Below are positions 16,398 through 24,557 of a stretch of 37,319 nt of DNA, piece by piece. The translations under genes and the position numbers were made by a program. A model generated the notes under the pieces. The model made no database searches, was not told where the DNA came from, and saw only the letters and a program-made list of their open reading frames with translations. Position 1 is the first letter of the stretch. Each line of letters opens with the position of its first letter. The stretch comes from Bacteroidales bacterium (GTDB lineage: Bacteria; Bacteroidota; Bacteroidia; Bacteroidales; TTA-H9), in assembly GCA_030656615.1 (NCBI GenBank), contig JAUSOY010000085.1:1-37319 (forward strand), in the 5' to 3' direction.

Positions 16398-18770
16398 ATG
16401 AACCAGAGAATATATAAACTACGACAAGATAGCCTGAACGCAATAAATACCTTATCCGAAGAAAGAGCACTGATTATTACACGATTTTACGCATCAGGGA
16501 TTAAAGAAAGTGTTTCTACTCCTGTAATGCGTGCCATGGCTTTCAGGTCATTTTTTGAAGAGAAAAGCCTTTGCATATTACCCGGTGAATTAATCATTGG
16601 CGAGCGTGGTCCACAGCCAAAAGCCACCCCGACATTCCCGGAAATATGCGTCCATAGCATTCAGGATTTGGATATTCTTAATAAACGCGAAAAAGTATCA
16701 TTCGTCGTTTCTGAACAAACACGAAAGGCATTTGATGAAAGCATTATCCCATACTGGTCTGGCAAGACGCACCGTGACCGTTTGATGAATCAAATGGATG
16801 AAAATTGGAAAAATGCTTATGGAGCAGGTATTTTTACTGAATTTCAGGAACAAAGGGCTCCGGGACATACTGTTTTAGGAGATATTATCTATCATAAGGG
16901 AATGCTTGATATCATTGCTGATATAGAATCAGAACTTTCCAAATTGAATTTTTATCAGGATTCTGAAGCCTATGAGAAGTCGGAAGAACTCAAGGCAATG
17001 AAAATTACAGCAGAAGCTCTGATAATGTATGCCGAAAGAAATGCTGTATTGCTTGATGAAATGGCCATCCATGAAAACGATGATGACCGAAAGAAAGAAT
17101 TACTTAAAATAGCTGCCATTTGCCGTTGGGTACCTGCCCATGCACCACGTACCATGCACGAAGCAATTCAATACTACTGGTTTGTACATCTAGGGGTTAT
17201 TTCAGAGCTTAATCCCTGGGATTCATTTAATCCAGGTAGACTTGACCAACATTTACTTCCGTTTTATAATGGAGATTTAGCATCAGGAAGGCTGACCAAA
17301 GAAAGCGCGCTGGAACTTTTACAAGCATTCTGGATAAAATTCAATAACCACCCGGCACCACCAAAAATTGGTGTTACTGCGGAAGAAAGTAACACGTATA
17401 CAGATTTTTCGCTCATCAATCTGGGAGGACTTAAACCCGATGGTTCAGACGCCGTAAATGAATTAAGTTTTCTTATCCTGGATGTTATTGAAGAAATGCG
17501 ATTGTTGCAGCCCAGTTCCATGATTCAGGTGAGTCGTAAAAATCCCGATAACTTCATTCACAGAGCCTTAAAAATCATAAAGACAGGATACGGGCAGCCA
17601 TCTATTTTCAATACGGACGGAATTATTCAACAGCTGACGCGTCTGGGCAAACAAATTCAGGACGCACGAAAAGGAGGAGCCAGCGGCTGTGTCGAATCCG
17701 GTGCTTTTGGTACCGAAAGCTACGTTCTTACCGGCTATTTTAACCTTCCCAAAGTCCTCGAAATAACGCTATATAATGGTATTGATCCCTTAAGTGGTAT
17801 AAAAATCGGACTCGAAACAGGCAATCCCTATTTATTCAAAAGTATGGATGAGGTAATGGCTGCATTCAAATTACAGCTTCAATTTTTTATTGATATAAAA
17901 ATTAAGGGAAATAACATCATCGAAAAACTGTTTTCACACCACCTTCCTGTCCCCTTTTTATCCTTGCTTATTGATGATTGCATTCAAAAAGGAAGAGATT
18001 ACAATAGCGGAGGAGCGCGGTATAACACCCTTTATATACAAGGCGTTGGGCTCGGAAGTATTACCGACAGCCTGGCGGCCATCCGGTATCATGTTTTTGA
18101 AACCGCTAGGTACACATTCACTGATATTCTGAATGCCTTAAAAGTCAATTTTAAAGCGTACGAAGAAATGCGGAATGAATTGATTTATTATAGTCCGAAA
18201 TGGGGTAACGATAATGATGAAGCCGACCAATTTGCTGTTCAGGTTTTTGAAGCATTTTATGAAGCCGTAGATAACCGCCCAAGTCCAAAAGGCGCGAAGC
18301 ATCGCATCAATATGCTACCAACAACCTGTCATATTTATTTCGGAAAAAAAACGTCAGCTCTTCCCGATGGGCGACTCGCCGGTACTCCATTATCCGAAGG
18401 CATCAGTCCGGTTCAGGGCAGTGATACTCAGGGTCCAACGGCCGTACTCAAATCAGCTGCAAAAATCGATCAGTTAAGAACCGGTGGTACCTTATTGAAT
18501 CAAAAATTCAGTCCATCATTTTTCGAAAAGGAGGATGGGATTAAAGCCATAACAGCCTTAGTAAGAACATATTTCAGAATGGATGGTCATCACATACAAT
18601 TCAATGTAGTTAATGTGGATACACTTCGCGATGCTCAGAAACATCCTGAAAAATATCGCGACTTAATCGTGAGAGTAGCAGGTTACAGCGACTATTTTAA
18701 CGATTTGGGGAAAGACCTTCAGGATGAAATTATTCATCGCACAGAGCATCAAAATATCGCAAACAATTAA
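16398..18770 (+). CDS. hypD: Glycyl radical enzyme, probable trans-4-hydroxy-L-proline dehydratase
   Basis: A 790-residue glycyl radical enzyme. HypD removes water from trans-4-hydroxy-L-proline to give pyrroline-5-carboxylate, which a reductase turns into proline. Visible residues are H157 (APGHT), D275 (NPWDSFNPGRLD), the thiyl cysteine C431 with E433 (SGCVESGAFG) and the radical glycine G762 (RVAGYSDYF). As I recall the Clostridioides difficile enzyme, the matching residues are H160, D278, C434, E436 and G765, a constant offset of three, which strongly supports HypD over choline-TMA lyase or glycerol dehydratase. It follows its activase by 10 bp and is followed 11 bp later by a secreted S37-type peptidase. 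The enzyme is oxygen-sensitive, so the host must be anaerobic at least part of the time. No pyrroline-5-carboxylate reductase gene is in the window. Confidence 0.82.
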   Translation: MNQRIYKLRQDSLNAINTLSEERALIITRFYASGIKESVSTPVMRAMAFRSFFEEKSLCILPGELIIGERGPQPKATPTFPEICVHSIQDLDILNKREKVSFVVSEQTRKAFDESIIPYWSGKTHRDRLMNQMDENWKNAYGAGIFTEFQEQRAPGHTVLGDIIYHKGMLDIIADIESELSKLNFYQDSEAYEKSEELKAMKITAEALIMYAERNAVLLDEMAIHENDDDRKKELLKIAAICRWVPAHAPRTMHEAIQYYWFVHLGVISELNPWDSFNPGRLDQHLLPFYNGDLASGRLTKESALELLQAFWIKFNNHPAPPKIGVTAEESNTYTDFSLINLGGLKPDGSDAVNELSFLILDVIEEMRLLQPSSMIQVSRKNPDNFIHRALKIIKTGYGQPSIFNTDGIIQQLTRLGKQIQDARKGGASGCVESGAFGTESYVLTGYFNLPKVLEITLYNGIDPLSGIKIGLETGNPYLFKSMDEVMAAFKLQLQFFIDIKIKGNNIIEKLFSHHLPVPFLSLLIDDCIQKGRDYNSGGARYNTLYIQGVGLGSITDSLAAIRYHVFETARYTFTDILNALKVNFKAYEEMRNELIYYSPKWGNDNDEADQFAVQVFEAFYEAVDNRPSPKGAKHRINMLPTTCHIYFGKKTSALPDGRLAGTPLSEGISPVQGSDTQGPTAVLKSAAKIDQLRTGGTLLNQKFSPSFFEKEDGIKAITALVRTYFRMDGHHIQFNVVNVDTLRDAQKHPEKYRDLIVRVAGYSDYFNDLGKDLQDEIIHRTEHQNIANN

Positions 18771-18781
18771 TTCACATTATC

Positions 18782-20101
18782 ATGAGAACAAGTGTATTGT
18801 CAATAATTATATGTGCAGGGCTTTTCTTTCAGGTACAAGCTCAGAATCAACAGACAATTTCTGGAAATATCTCTTCAATTCTGTCTCAACTGACTGAAAA
18901 TGGAAACTTAAAAACCAATGCATTCGATTCAGAAAATTCGAATATAATTCATATTCAGTCAACCATCAAACAAGCTCTGGACCATAAAAATCCGGAAGCA
19001 GGAAGTTTTGAGCAACGCTTTTTTGTTTTTCACCGCGGATTTGACCTTCCGGTAGTTTTTGTTACCGAAGGCTATGCTGCTTCCTATGCAAAAAATCCAA
19101 AGTATCGCGAAGAAATTAGTCAATTACTTAACTGCAATCTGGTGATAGCAGAACATCGCTTTTTTGGTGAATCGGTTCCTGAAGGGATTCCCTGGAAATA
19201 CCTTACGGTAGAACAAGCTGCAAACGATCACCACCAATTAGTACTGATGCTGAAAAACATATACAAAGGTCCATGGATTAATACAGGCATTAGTAAAGGC
19301 GGACAAACAGCAATTTATCACAGACGGTTTTTTCCGCAAGATGTAAAAGCAACCGTAGCCTACGTGGCACCTTTCAATTCGGCAGCAGAAGACATCAAAC
19401 CGATTGAATTTCTGTCAAAAGTAAAAGATGCCAAATCACGAAAAAAAATCAAAAATTTTCAGAGGGAGGTATTAAAACACCGTGATAGCATCCAAAAAAT
19501 GATGCTCAGCGAAATTATTGAGAAAAATTATACGCCTGTGATGTCGCCTGATTCTACCCTCGATTATTTGGTACTTGAATTTCCTTTTTCTTTCTGGCAA
19601 TGGTGTGGCGATACAGCAGATATTCCCCGGGCTGGCTCCTCTTCAGTAGCATTGTACAAAAAACTCACTCGTACGGTTTCTGTTTCATCATACACTTTAC
19701 CAGAATTATCATATTACTGGCCTTTTCACTATCAGGCATATACAGAAATTGGGTATTATGGATTTGACACCATCGCCTTAGGCGATTTAATACACATCCG
19801 TGGAGGGTATGCCAGTAATATCGTTATGGCCCCGCCAAAAATTCCTATGAACTTCTCCCCTGCCCTCACACGCTCAGTAATCGACTTTATTCAACACAAA
19901 GGAAATAATATAATCTATATTTACGGGGAAAACGACCCTTGGTCCGGTTCTGCCGCCATGCCAGGCAAAGAAGTGAATGCATTAAAATTCGTTTTGGATG
20001 ATGCCTGTCATTCGGTTCGTATTCGAAATTTCGACGTGGAAACCAAAAATCAGATTTTGGATCAACTTTATCAATGGATGGTATGGAAGCCAGCGAATTA
20101 A
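18782..20101 (+). CDS. Secreted S37-family (prolyl tri/dipeptidyl) serine aminopeptidase
   Basis: A 439-residue alpha/beta-hydrolase with a signal peptide (about 1-20, ending QAQ). FVTEGYAASY and LVIAEHRFFGES form the oxyanion and active-site region, and GISKGG places the nucleophile at S171. An ENDPWSGSA segment and a late DACHSVRI supply the likely Asp and His. This layout fits peptidase S37 (PS-10), related to S28, whose Streptomyces members release tripeptides ending in proline. Being in one operon with HypD, it probably trims proline- or hydroxyproline-containing peptides from collagen-like proteins outside the cytoplasm and feeds the dehydratase. That link is inference from gene order. 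Confidence 0.8.
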   Translation: MRTSVLSIIICAGLFFQVQAQNQQTISGNISSILSQLTENGNLKTNAFDSENSNIIHIQSTIKQALDHKNPEAGSFEQRFFVFHRGFDLPVVFVTEGYAASYAKNPKYREEISQLLNCNLVIAEHRFFGESVPEGIPWKYLTVEQAANDHHQLVLMLKNIYKGPWINTGISKGGQTAIYHRRFFPQDVKATVAYVAPFNSAAEDIKPIEFLSKVKDAKSRKKIKNFQREVLKHRDSIQKMMLSEIIEKNYTPVMSPDSTLDYLVLEFPFSFWQWCGDTADIPRAGSSSVALYKKLTRTVSVSSYTLPELSYYWPFHYQAYTEIGYYGFDTIALGDLIHIRGGYASNIVMAPPKIPMNFSPALTRSVIDFIQHKGNNIIYIYGENDPWSGSAAMPGKEVNALKFVLDDACHSVRIRNFDVETKNQILDQLYQWMVWKPAN

Positions 20102-20197
20102 TTTAATTCGGACTTTCTTTTTAATTCGGTTTAACTGAGATATTCATTAATTAGGGTCTCCTGAAAAACTCAGAGAAGGTAAAAACGACCTCAGCGA

Positions 20198-20281
20198 CCT
20201 GCCTGCCGGTAGGCAGGGGTCATCCGCCAGCTGGCGGATAGAAAATGTTGATTAGAATTTGTACAACCCCGGCTGGGGTTG
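20198..20281. repeat. Cluster of three palindromes (REP-like) after the hypD operon
   Basis: Three inverted repeats lie within 84 bp: CCTGCCTGCCGGTAGGCAGG (20198-20217, one G-T pair), the perfect 18-bp ATCCGCCAGCTGGCGGAT (20222-20239) and CAACCCC-GGCT-GGGGTTG (20264-20281). The three are unrelated in sequence and much more GC-rich than their surroundings. Similar GC-rich palindromes recur in Bacteroidota genomes as dispersed intergenic repeats. They could be mRNA-stabilising hairpins, mobile repeat remnants or protein-binding sites. Confidence 0.6.
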
Positions 20282-20357
20282 AATATTCACTCGTACTATC
20301 CATTTTCCATAAACATTTTATCCCTCTGGGAAATTTTTTTGAGCTAAAGAAAAAATC
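20282..20357. other. Non-coding AT-rich stretch
   Basis: Part of the 495-bp gap between the peptidase gene and the dus gene. No reading frame, RNA or repeat is apparent in this piece; the rest of the gap is described under the palindrome cluster, the long hairpin and the dus promoter. Confidence 0.5.
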
Positions 20358-20407
20358 AAGTGCAAGCTTTTCTCAGTATTCCTTTTAAAATGCTTGCACT
20401 TTTTTCT
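20358..20407 (+). terminator. Long hairpin, likely terminator or repeat end
   Basis: The arms AAGTGCAAGC (20358-20367) and GCTTGCACTT (20392-20401) are perfect and followed by TTTTTCTT. The loop is 24 nt. An A-rich run in front of the left arm mirrors the T run, so the hairpin could terminate in both directions. It lies 257 bp after the peptidase stop. Confidence 0.5.
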
Positions 20408-20582
20408 TGTAAATTGTCTGCTATACTATTTATTTCAATACTTAATACATTTATCAGCAGACCCAAATCACTCGACAAATCGAAATGTGGTTAAAGTATT
20501 CACCAGCGTTGGTTCTAAAAAACAGATCACATTCTGTTATGGCACATTTCCTGATTTGCCAAAAACAATGGGTTGATTTATG

Positions 20583-20590
20583 TAATTTTG
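20583..20590 (+). promoter_or_regulatory. Promoter -7 box of the dus gene
   Basis: TAATTTTG, a full TAnnTTTG match, ends 6 bp before the ATG at 20597. Transcription would begin at or within a few bases of the start codon, so the message is nearly leaderless. This placement rejects the upstream TTG at 20573 as a start. Confidence 0.5.
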
Positions 20591-20596
20591 TCGGCT

Positions 20597-21616
20597 ATGG
20601 AAACAAATCCTGATCTTCTATATCTTGCACCCTTTCAGGGAATAACTGATTACATATTCCGCTCAGCTTTTGCTACACATTTTGGCGGCCTGGATGCTGT
20701 ATTTACTCCCTATCTGGCCAACTCTCCGGGTGGTAAAGTCAATCCACGGAAGTTGCGCGACTTTTTACCTCAAAACAACGAGGCCATAAAAACCATTCCA
20801 CAGATTTTATCAAAAGATGCGGTGGAAATGATTACCATGGCAAACGAATTCAGCGAAATGGGTTACAAGGTGATGAATTGGAATCTGGGCTGCCCGTTTC
20901 CTCAGGTTGCAAAAAAAATGCGGGGCTCGGGACTGCTTCCTCATCCTGATTTTATCAAAAAAATTATGGACGAAGTTATTCCTGCTATTTCAATCGGTTT
21001 GTCGGTAAAAACACGTGTGGGCTATCATGAGCCCGATGAAATCTTCAAATTGATGGAGGTATTAAATCAATACCCCATCGATGAAATTATTATCCATCCT
21101 CGAACCGGAGTTCAGTTATACAGAGGCTTTGCTCAGCCTGATGATTTCGAAGCCTGTATTCATCGCACTTCATTCCCATTGGCCTATAATGGCGATATTT
21201 TTACACCCGAAAATTTTAATTCACTAAAATCAAGATTCCCGAACATTAAGCGTTGGATGATTGGCCGGGGAGCACTCAGAAACCCATTTCTTCCCTACGC
21301 CATTAAATACAATAGCCTTCTACCCGAAAAAGAGCGCAGAACAGCACTCGAAAATTTTAGTTTTGGAATTCTTGAAGATTCGTTGGCTCGTAAGCAAGAA
21401 ATAACACATATTCTTGATCATCAGAAGGCACTCTGGCAGTATTTATCCTACACTTTTGATGACAGGACTTCCGCTTTCAGACGAATCCGTAAAGTATCAA
21501 CCATCGAAGCTTTCCGACCACTTTTACGCGGAATTATCCGCAATGATGCCCTTGCCGGATTTATTGCATTAACTGATACTGATCCTATGAATGGGATTGA
21601 AGTCGTAGAAGGGTAA
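20597..21616 (+). CDS. tRNA-dihydrouridine synthase family protein
   Basis: A flavin-dependent TIM-barrel enzyme of about 340 residues that reduces uridines in the D loop of tRNAs. Diagnostic features are LAPFQGITDYIFR (about 10-22), the catalytic cysteine C99 in MNWNLGCPFPQV, and K/R contacts in VKTRVGY and IHPRTG. IGRGALRNPFL closes the FMN-binding part. The position specificity (DusA, DusB or DusC type) is not obvious from the motifs. The ATG at 20597 gives the conserved N-terminus. The 3' end overlaps the convergent phosphoesterase gene by 32 bp. Confidence 0.87.
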   Translation: METNPDLLYLAPFQGITDYIFRSAFATHFGGLDAVFTPYLANSPGGKVNPRKLRDFLPQNNEAIKTIPQILSKDAVEMITMANEFSEMGYKVMNWNLGCPFPQVAKKMRGSGLLPHPDFIKKIMDEVIPAISIGLSVKTRVGYHEPDEIFKLMEVLNQYPIDEIIIHPRTGVQLYRGFAQPDDFEACIHRTSFPLAYNGDIFTPENFNSLKSRFPNIKRWMIGRGALRNPFLPYAIKYNSLLPEKERRTALENFSFGILEDSLARKQEITHILDHQKALWQYLSYTFDDRTSAFRRIRKVSTIEAFRPLLRGIIRNDALAGFIALTDTDPMNGIEVVEG

Positions 21617-22916
21617 TTTCGGGTAAAATACCAATCCGCCCAGGATAACCAATGTGACCAATTCCCCTGTTCACGTATAAATACTGTCCATTTTGTTCGT
21701 AGAGACCTGCCCAGAGTTTATAAATATATTGGACGGGACTCCATTTTAATTTACTGGTCTCTATCCCAAACTGAGCACCGTGGGTATGCCCTGCCAGTGT
21801 TAGTGGAAATTGTGGAAACTCAGGTAATATAACAGATGTCCAATGGCTGGGATCGTGCGACAGCAAAATTTTCGGGACGTCAGGTTCTAATCCCTGAAGA
21901 GCAACAGCCGGGTTGCCACGTTTAGGAAAGCGAAGCTTATCGCCCCAGTTTTCGACACCTACAATGGCAAGTTTTTCAGCATTTTTTTCGATAACAAAAT
22001 TTTCGTTGTTCAATAATTTCCATCCGATACGTTGGTAAAAATCATACAAATCGAGCATGTTTTTTTCCTTCTCCGCATCAGAATCCCAACTCGAATATTC
22101 GCCATAATCATGATTTCCAAGGGTGCATAATACGGTATGATTTTCCGACAAACGTTTAAGAATATCTTCAAAAGGCAAAGCCTCATCGGTAGCATAATTC
22201 ACTAAATCGCCTGTAAAGACAATCAAATCAGGGTCGGTATCAAGAATCATATCCACCGCATCATTCAAAGGCTCGCCAGAGGCCCAACTTCCCAAATGTA
22301 AGTCAGAAATTTGCACAATTTTGAAACCGTCGAATTCGGGAGAAAGACCTTTTATGGGAATTTGTTCTTCATAAATTTTAAAATCGTACACCCAGCGAAT
22401 CATTCCAGTAAGCATACTGCTAAATACAAGACCACCACCTAATAAACCCGCGTACTCGAAAAATTTGGAGCGTGAAATGCCTTTATTTTCATTATCAAGC
22501 AGTGGTTTTTTCCTAAACAAACGAAGAATCAACCTTCTGCCATCACGCATCCCCAGAAAAACAGCAGGCAACAACTTTGTAAAATAGCCCAATAAGATAA
22601 TAGCTACAAAGTAGGTTCTAAAGGCAGGATTCCATTCATGAATTTTAAAAAATAAGCCTGATGCAATATAAACCAAAAGCATGGCCATGGGTGTCCAGAA
22701 CAAGCCACGAAGAATAAGTCTGGGACCAATGGGAACTTTTAGACTTAGTGCCCGATTACTCCTCCACAGATAAACATCTATCAGAATAAGGATAAAAAAT
22801 AGCGGGAATAGAGCAGTATGTTTCGAAACATTTTCCTGAGAAGAGCAGGCAACCAAAAAAAGTACGAGGAACAAAAGTAAAAGCAAAAAAGCTTTCGAAA
22901 TACGGGTTGGGTTCAA
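21585..22916 (-). CDS. Membrane-anchored metallophosphoesterase
   Basis: A 443-residue protein with several N-terminal hydrophobic segments (about 8-24, 37-50, 74-91 and 102-122) and a further one near 156-173. A calcineurin-like phosphoesterase domain follows. Metal ligands are visible in ISDLHLGS (D205, H207), GDLVN (236-240), GNHD (267-270), SHDPSHW and GHTHG (about 375-379). The pattern resembles YaeI/YkoE-type enzymes, of which E. coli YaeI acts on lipid-linked phosphates. A lipid-related substrate is plausible because the domain follows the membrane helices directly. It is transcribed on its own and converges on dus with a 32-bp overlap. No terminator is seen between the two. Confidence 0.82.
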   Translation of the reverse strand: MNPTRISKAFLLLLLFLVLFLVACSSQENVSKHTALFPLFFILILIDVYLWRSNRALSLKVPIGPRLILRGLFWTPMAMLLVYIASGLFFKIHEWNPAFRTYFVAIILLGYFTKLLPAVFLGMRDGRRLILRLFRKKPLLDNENKGISRSKFFEYAGLLGGGLVFSSMLTGMIRWVYDFKIYEEQIPIKGLSPEFDGFKIVQISDLHLGSWASGEPLNDAVDMILDTDPDLIVFTGDLVNYATDEALPFEDILKRLSENHTVLCTLGNHDYGEYSSWDSDAEKEKNMLDLYDFYQRIGWKLLNNENFVIEKNAEKLAIVGVENWGDKLRFPKRGNPAVALQGLEPDVPKILLSHDPSHWTSVILPEFPQFPLTLAGHTHGAQFGIETSKLKWSPVQYIYKLWAGLYEQNGQYLYVNRGIGHIGYPGRIGILPEITLLRLQSHS

Positions 22917-23054
22917 TGATTATTGATTTTCAGTTAAAAACGGCTGCAAAATTAGGTATAATTTCAATAAGAAATCATGATTCCTCAATCACAATGTGTT
23001 AATTATTCATTTAACAAATTATAAGTCAGACAGTTCATAAATCTTTCAAGAAAT

Positions 23055-23085
23055 TTTGGATAATATCAGGAATTATGTAGTTTTG
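23055..23085 (+). promoter_or_regulatory. Promoter of the tRNA-Ser/tRNA-Pro unit
   Basis: TTTG (23055-23058), a 19-bp spacer and TAGTTTTG (23078-23085) match the Bacteroidota consensus. The tRNA begins 88 bp later, an unusually long leader that holds two small hairpins (CCTCA/TGAGG and CCGGTAA/TTACCGG). Confidence 0.7.
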
Positions 23086-23146
23086 CACTCCGTTTTTGCC
23101 TCATCTAAATTGAGGGTCGGCAGAAACAAGTTCCTTTTTTAATGAA

Positions 23147-23163
23147 CCGGTAATTATTACCGG
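23147..23163 (+). repeat. Perfect hairpin in the tRNA-Ser 5' leader
   Basis: CCGGTAA-TTA-TTACCGG is a 7-bp perfect hairpin ending 10 bp before the first base of tRNA-Ser. It could protect the precursor or present the leader to RNase P. Confidence 0.5.
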
Positions 23164-23173
23164 CCAAAAGCCC

Positions 23174-23260
23174 GGTGAGATGGGTGAGTGGCTGAAACCA
23201 GCAGTTTGCTAAACTGCCGTACGGGAAACTGTACCGGGGGTTCGAATCCCCCTCTCACCG
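23174..23260 (+). tRNA. tRNA-Ser (anticodon GCT)
   Basis: A class II tRNA of 87 nt. Acceptor stem GGTGAGA/TCTCACC, anticodon stem GCAGT/ACTGC with loop TTGCTAA (anticodon GCT, reading AGC/AGT), a long variable arm (CGTACGGGAAACTGTACC) and T arm GGGGG-TTCGAAT-CCCCC. Discriminator G. CCA is not encoded. It forms a two-tRNA unit with tRNA-Pro 41 bp downstream. Confidence 0.97.
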
Positions 23261-23301
23261 CAGTACTTTGGTATTTCATTAGTAAAGAAACAATTACACT
23301 T

Positions 23302-23376
23302 CGGGGTGTAGCGCAGTCCGGTTAGCGTACCTGGTTTGGGACCAGGGGGTCGATGGTTCGAATCCATTCACCCCGA
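23302..23376 (+). tRNA. tRNA-Pro (anticodon TGG)
   Basis: Acceptor stem CGGGGTG/CACCCCG, anticodon stem CCTGG/CCAGG with loop TTTGGGA (anticodon TGG, reading CCA and probably all CCN), T arm ATGG-TTCGAAT-CCAT. Discriminator A. CCA is not encoded. A terminator follows within 10 bp. Confidence 0.97.
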
Positions 23377-23383
23377 CAAAAAG

Positions 23384-23419
23384 AAGCTCATCTGAATATC
23401 AGATGGGCTTTTTTGTTTT
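23384..23419 (+). terminator. Terminator of the tRNA-Ser/tRNA-Pro unit
   Basis: AAGCTCATCTGA-(ATA)-TCAGATGGGCTT, a 12-bp stem with one G-T pair, is followed by a T-rich tail. Confidence 0.88.
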
Positions 23420-23472
23420 ATAAAACCAAGGGCATCATTAATCAATGCGTTAAAAAATCCTGCCTTTTGAAT

Positions 23473-23480
23473 TAACTTTG
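23473..23480 (+). promoter_or_regulatory. Promoter -7 box of the sua5 gene, affects the start choice
   Basis: TAACTTTG ends only 2 bp before the ATG at 23483. If used, transcription would begin at or after that ATG, making the in-frame ATG at 23501 (leader of about 15 nt) the more likely start. No good -33 element is seen. Confidence 0.4.
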
Positions 23481-23482
23481 CT

Positions 23483-24475
23483 ATGCGAAAGCTGACCCTA
23501 ATGAATAAAACCGGATCCAATATCAATTATGCCGCTCAATGCCTGCGGGAAGGCAAGCTGGTAGCCTTTCCTACGGAAACTGTTTACGGTTTGGGCGCAA
23601 ATGCCCTCGACCCCATCGCGGTGGCAAGAATATTTGCTGCAAAAAAACGCCCATCATTCGACCCATTGATTGTTCATATCGCCTCACTAGACGAAATTCC
23701 CCGCCTGCTTGCCAATCCCATCGACGAACGTGTTGTTAAACTGGCACAAGCTTTCTGGCCAGGTCCCCTTACCATCGTACATAAAAAATCCGATCTCATT
23801 CCTGACATCGTTACTTCCGGTGGATCCACCGTTGGTATTCGTATGCCATCTCATCCCTTGGCACTGGAACTTATTGAAACGGCCGGAATACCTGTTGCAG
23901 CACCTTCAGCAAATACATTCGGACAGCTTTCTCCAACAACTGCGGCACATGTAGCCAAACAACTTCAGGATGTTGATTACATCCTTGATGGAGGTGCAAC
24001 ACAAATAGGCATAGAATCCACAGTCATTTCATTGCAGAATGGATTTGTAGAAATACTACGTCCGGGAGCGATAACTTTACAACAGATCAGTAAAATTATT
24101 CCTGAGGTCCGGATGAGTGGCGAATACTCAAGCATTAAAAATTTACAATCCCCGGGACTTTTAAAAAGTCATTATTCGCCGAGAAAACCTGTATACCTGC
24201 ATAATATGTTTCCCGGTACGGTTGACGACCAAACAGGTATTATTGCCATTTCTCAATTTTCAAAAGTTCCTGCCAGCAATCACACAATTTATCTTTCAGA
24301 AGACGGAGACTTGATTCAGGTGGCTGCAAACTTGTTTAGTGCGATGCATCATATGGAAGAAAATCCGGATGTTAAACAAATGTTTATTGAAGCCGTTCCG
24401 GAAGTATCGATTGGGATTGCCATCATGGACAGGCTTCGAAAAGCCGCTTTCCAGTATCTGCCTGAAACCTCCTGA
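23483..24475 (+). CDS. Threonylcarbamoyl-AMP synthase, Sua5 type
   Basis: A two-domain Sua5 protein of 330 residues (324 if it begins at the ATG at 23501). The YrdC domain has GKLVAFPTETVYGLGANA (near residue 24), AAKKRPSFDPLIVHI (KxR nucleotide motif), FWPGPLTIV, VGIRMPSHPLA and APSANTFGQLSPTTAAHV. A linker with SPGLLKSHYSPRKPVYL leads into the Sua5 C-terminal domain. It makes threonylcarbamoyl-AMP from threonine, bicarbonate and ATP, the first step of t6A37 formation in tRNA. Together with the single-domain homologue at 3636 there are two YrdC proteins in this window. Sua5 is probably the true t6A enzyme because it keeps the KRP motif. Confidence 0.9.
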   Translation: MRKLTLMNKTGSNINYAAQCLREGKLVAFPTETVYGLGANALDPIAVARIFAAKKRPSFDPLIVHIASLDEIPRLLANPIDERVVKLAQAFWPGPLTIVHKKSDLIPDIVTSGGSTVGIRMPSHPLALELIETAGIPVAAPSANTFGQLSPTTAAHVAKQLQDVDYILDGGATQIGIESTVISLQNGFVEILRPGAITLQQISKIIPEVRMSGEYSSIKNLQSPGLLKSHYSPRKPVYLHNMFPGTVDDQTGIIAISQFSKVPASNHTIYLSEDGDLIQVAANLFSAMHHMEENPDVKQMFIEAVPEVSIGIAIMDRLRKAAFQYLPETS

Positions 24476-24512
24476 TAGATTTTTCTTAAATCGTATCATA
24501 AGTGGATTTTGT

Positions 24513-24542
24513 TTGTTATTATTGCAATTACAATGATAACAA
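24513..24542. repeat. Hairpin/palindrome before the DUF302 gene
   Basis: TTGTTATTATTG and CAATGATAACAA are complementary at 11 of 12 positions (one G-T) around the loop CAATTA. The element ends 15 bp before the DUF302 start codon. There is no T tract, so an operator or an mRNA leader hairpin is more likely than a terminator. Confidence 0.5.
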
Positions 24543-24557
24543 TAGAAAAATCGTCTC

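Noticed and set aside
20394-20576. 60-codon plus-strand frame before dus
   Set aside because: It begins within the long hairpin, has a non-protein-like sequence and no promoter of its own.
23539-23739. Frame starting MPAGRQAG in sua5
   Set aside because: It is an out-of-frame reading of the YrdC domain; the resemblance to repeat-derived PAGRQA peptides is accidental.
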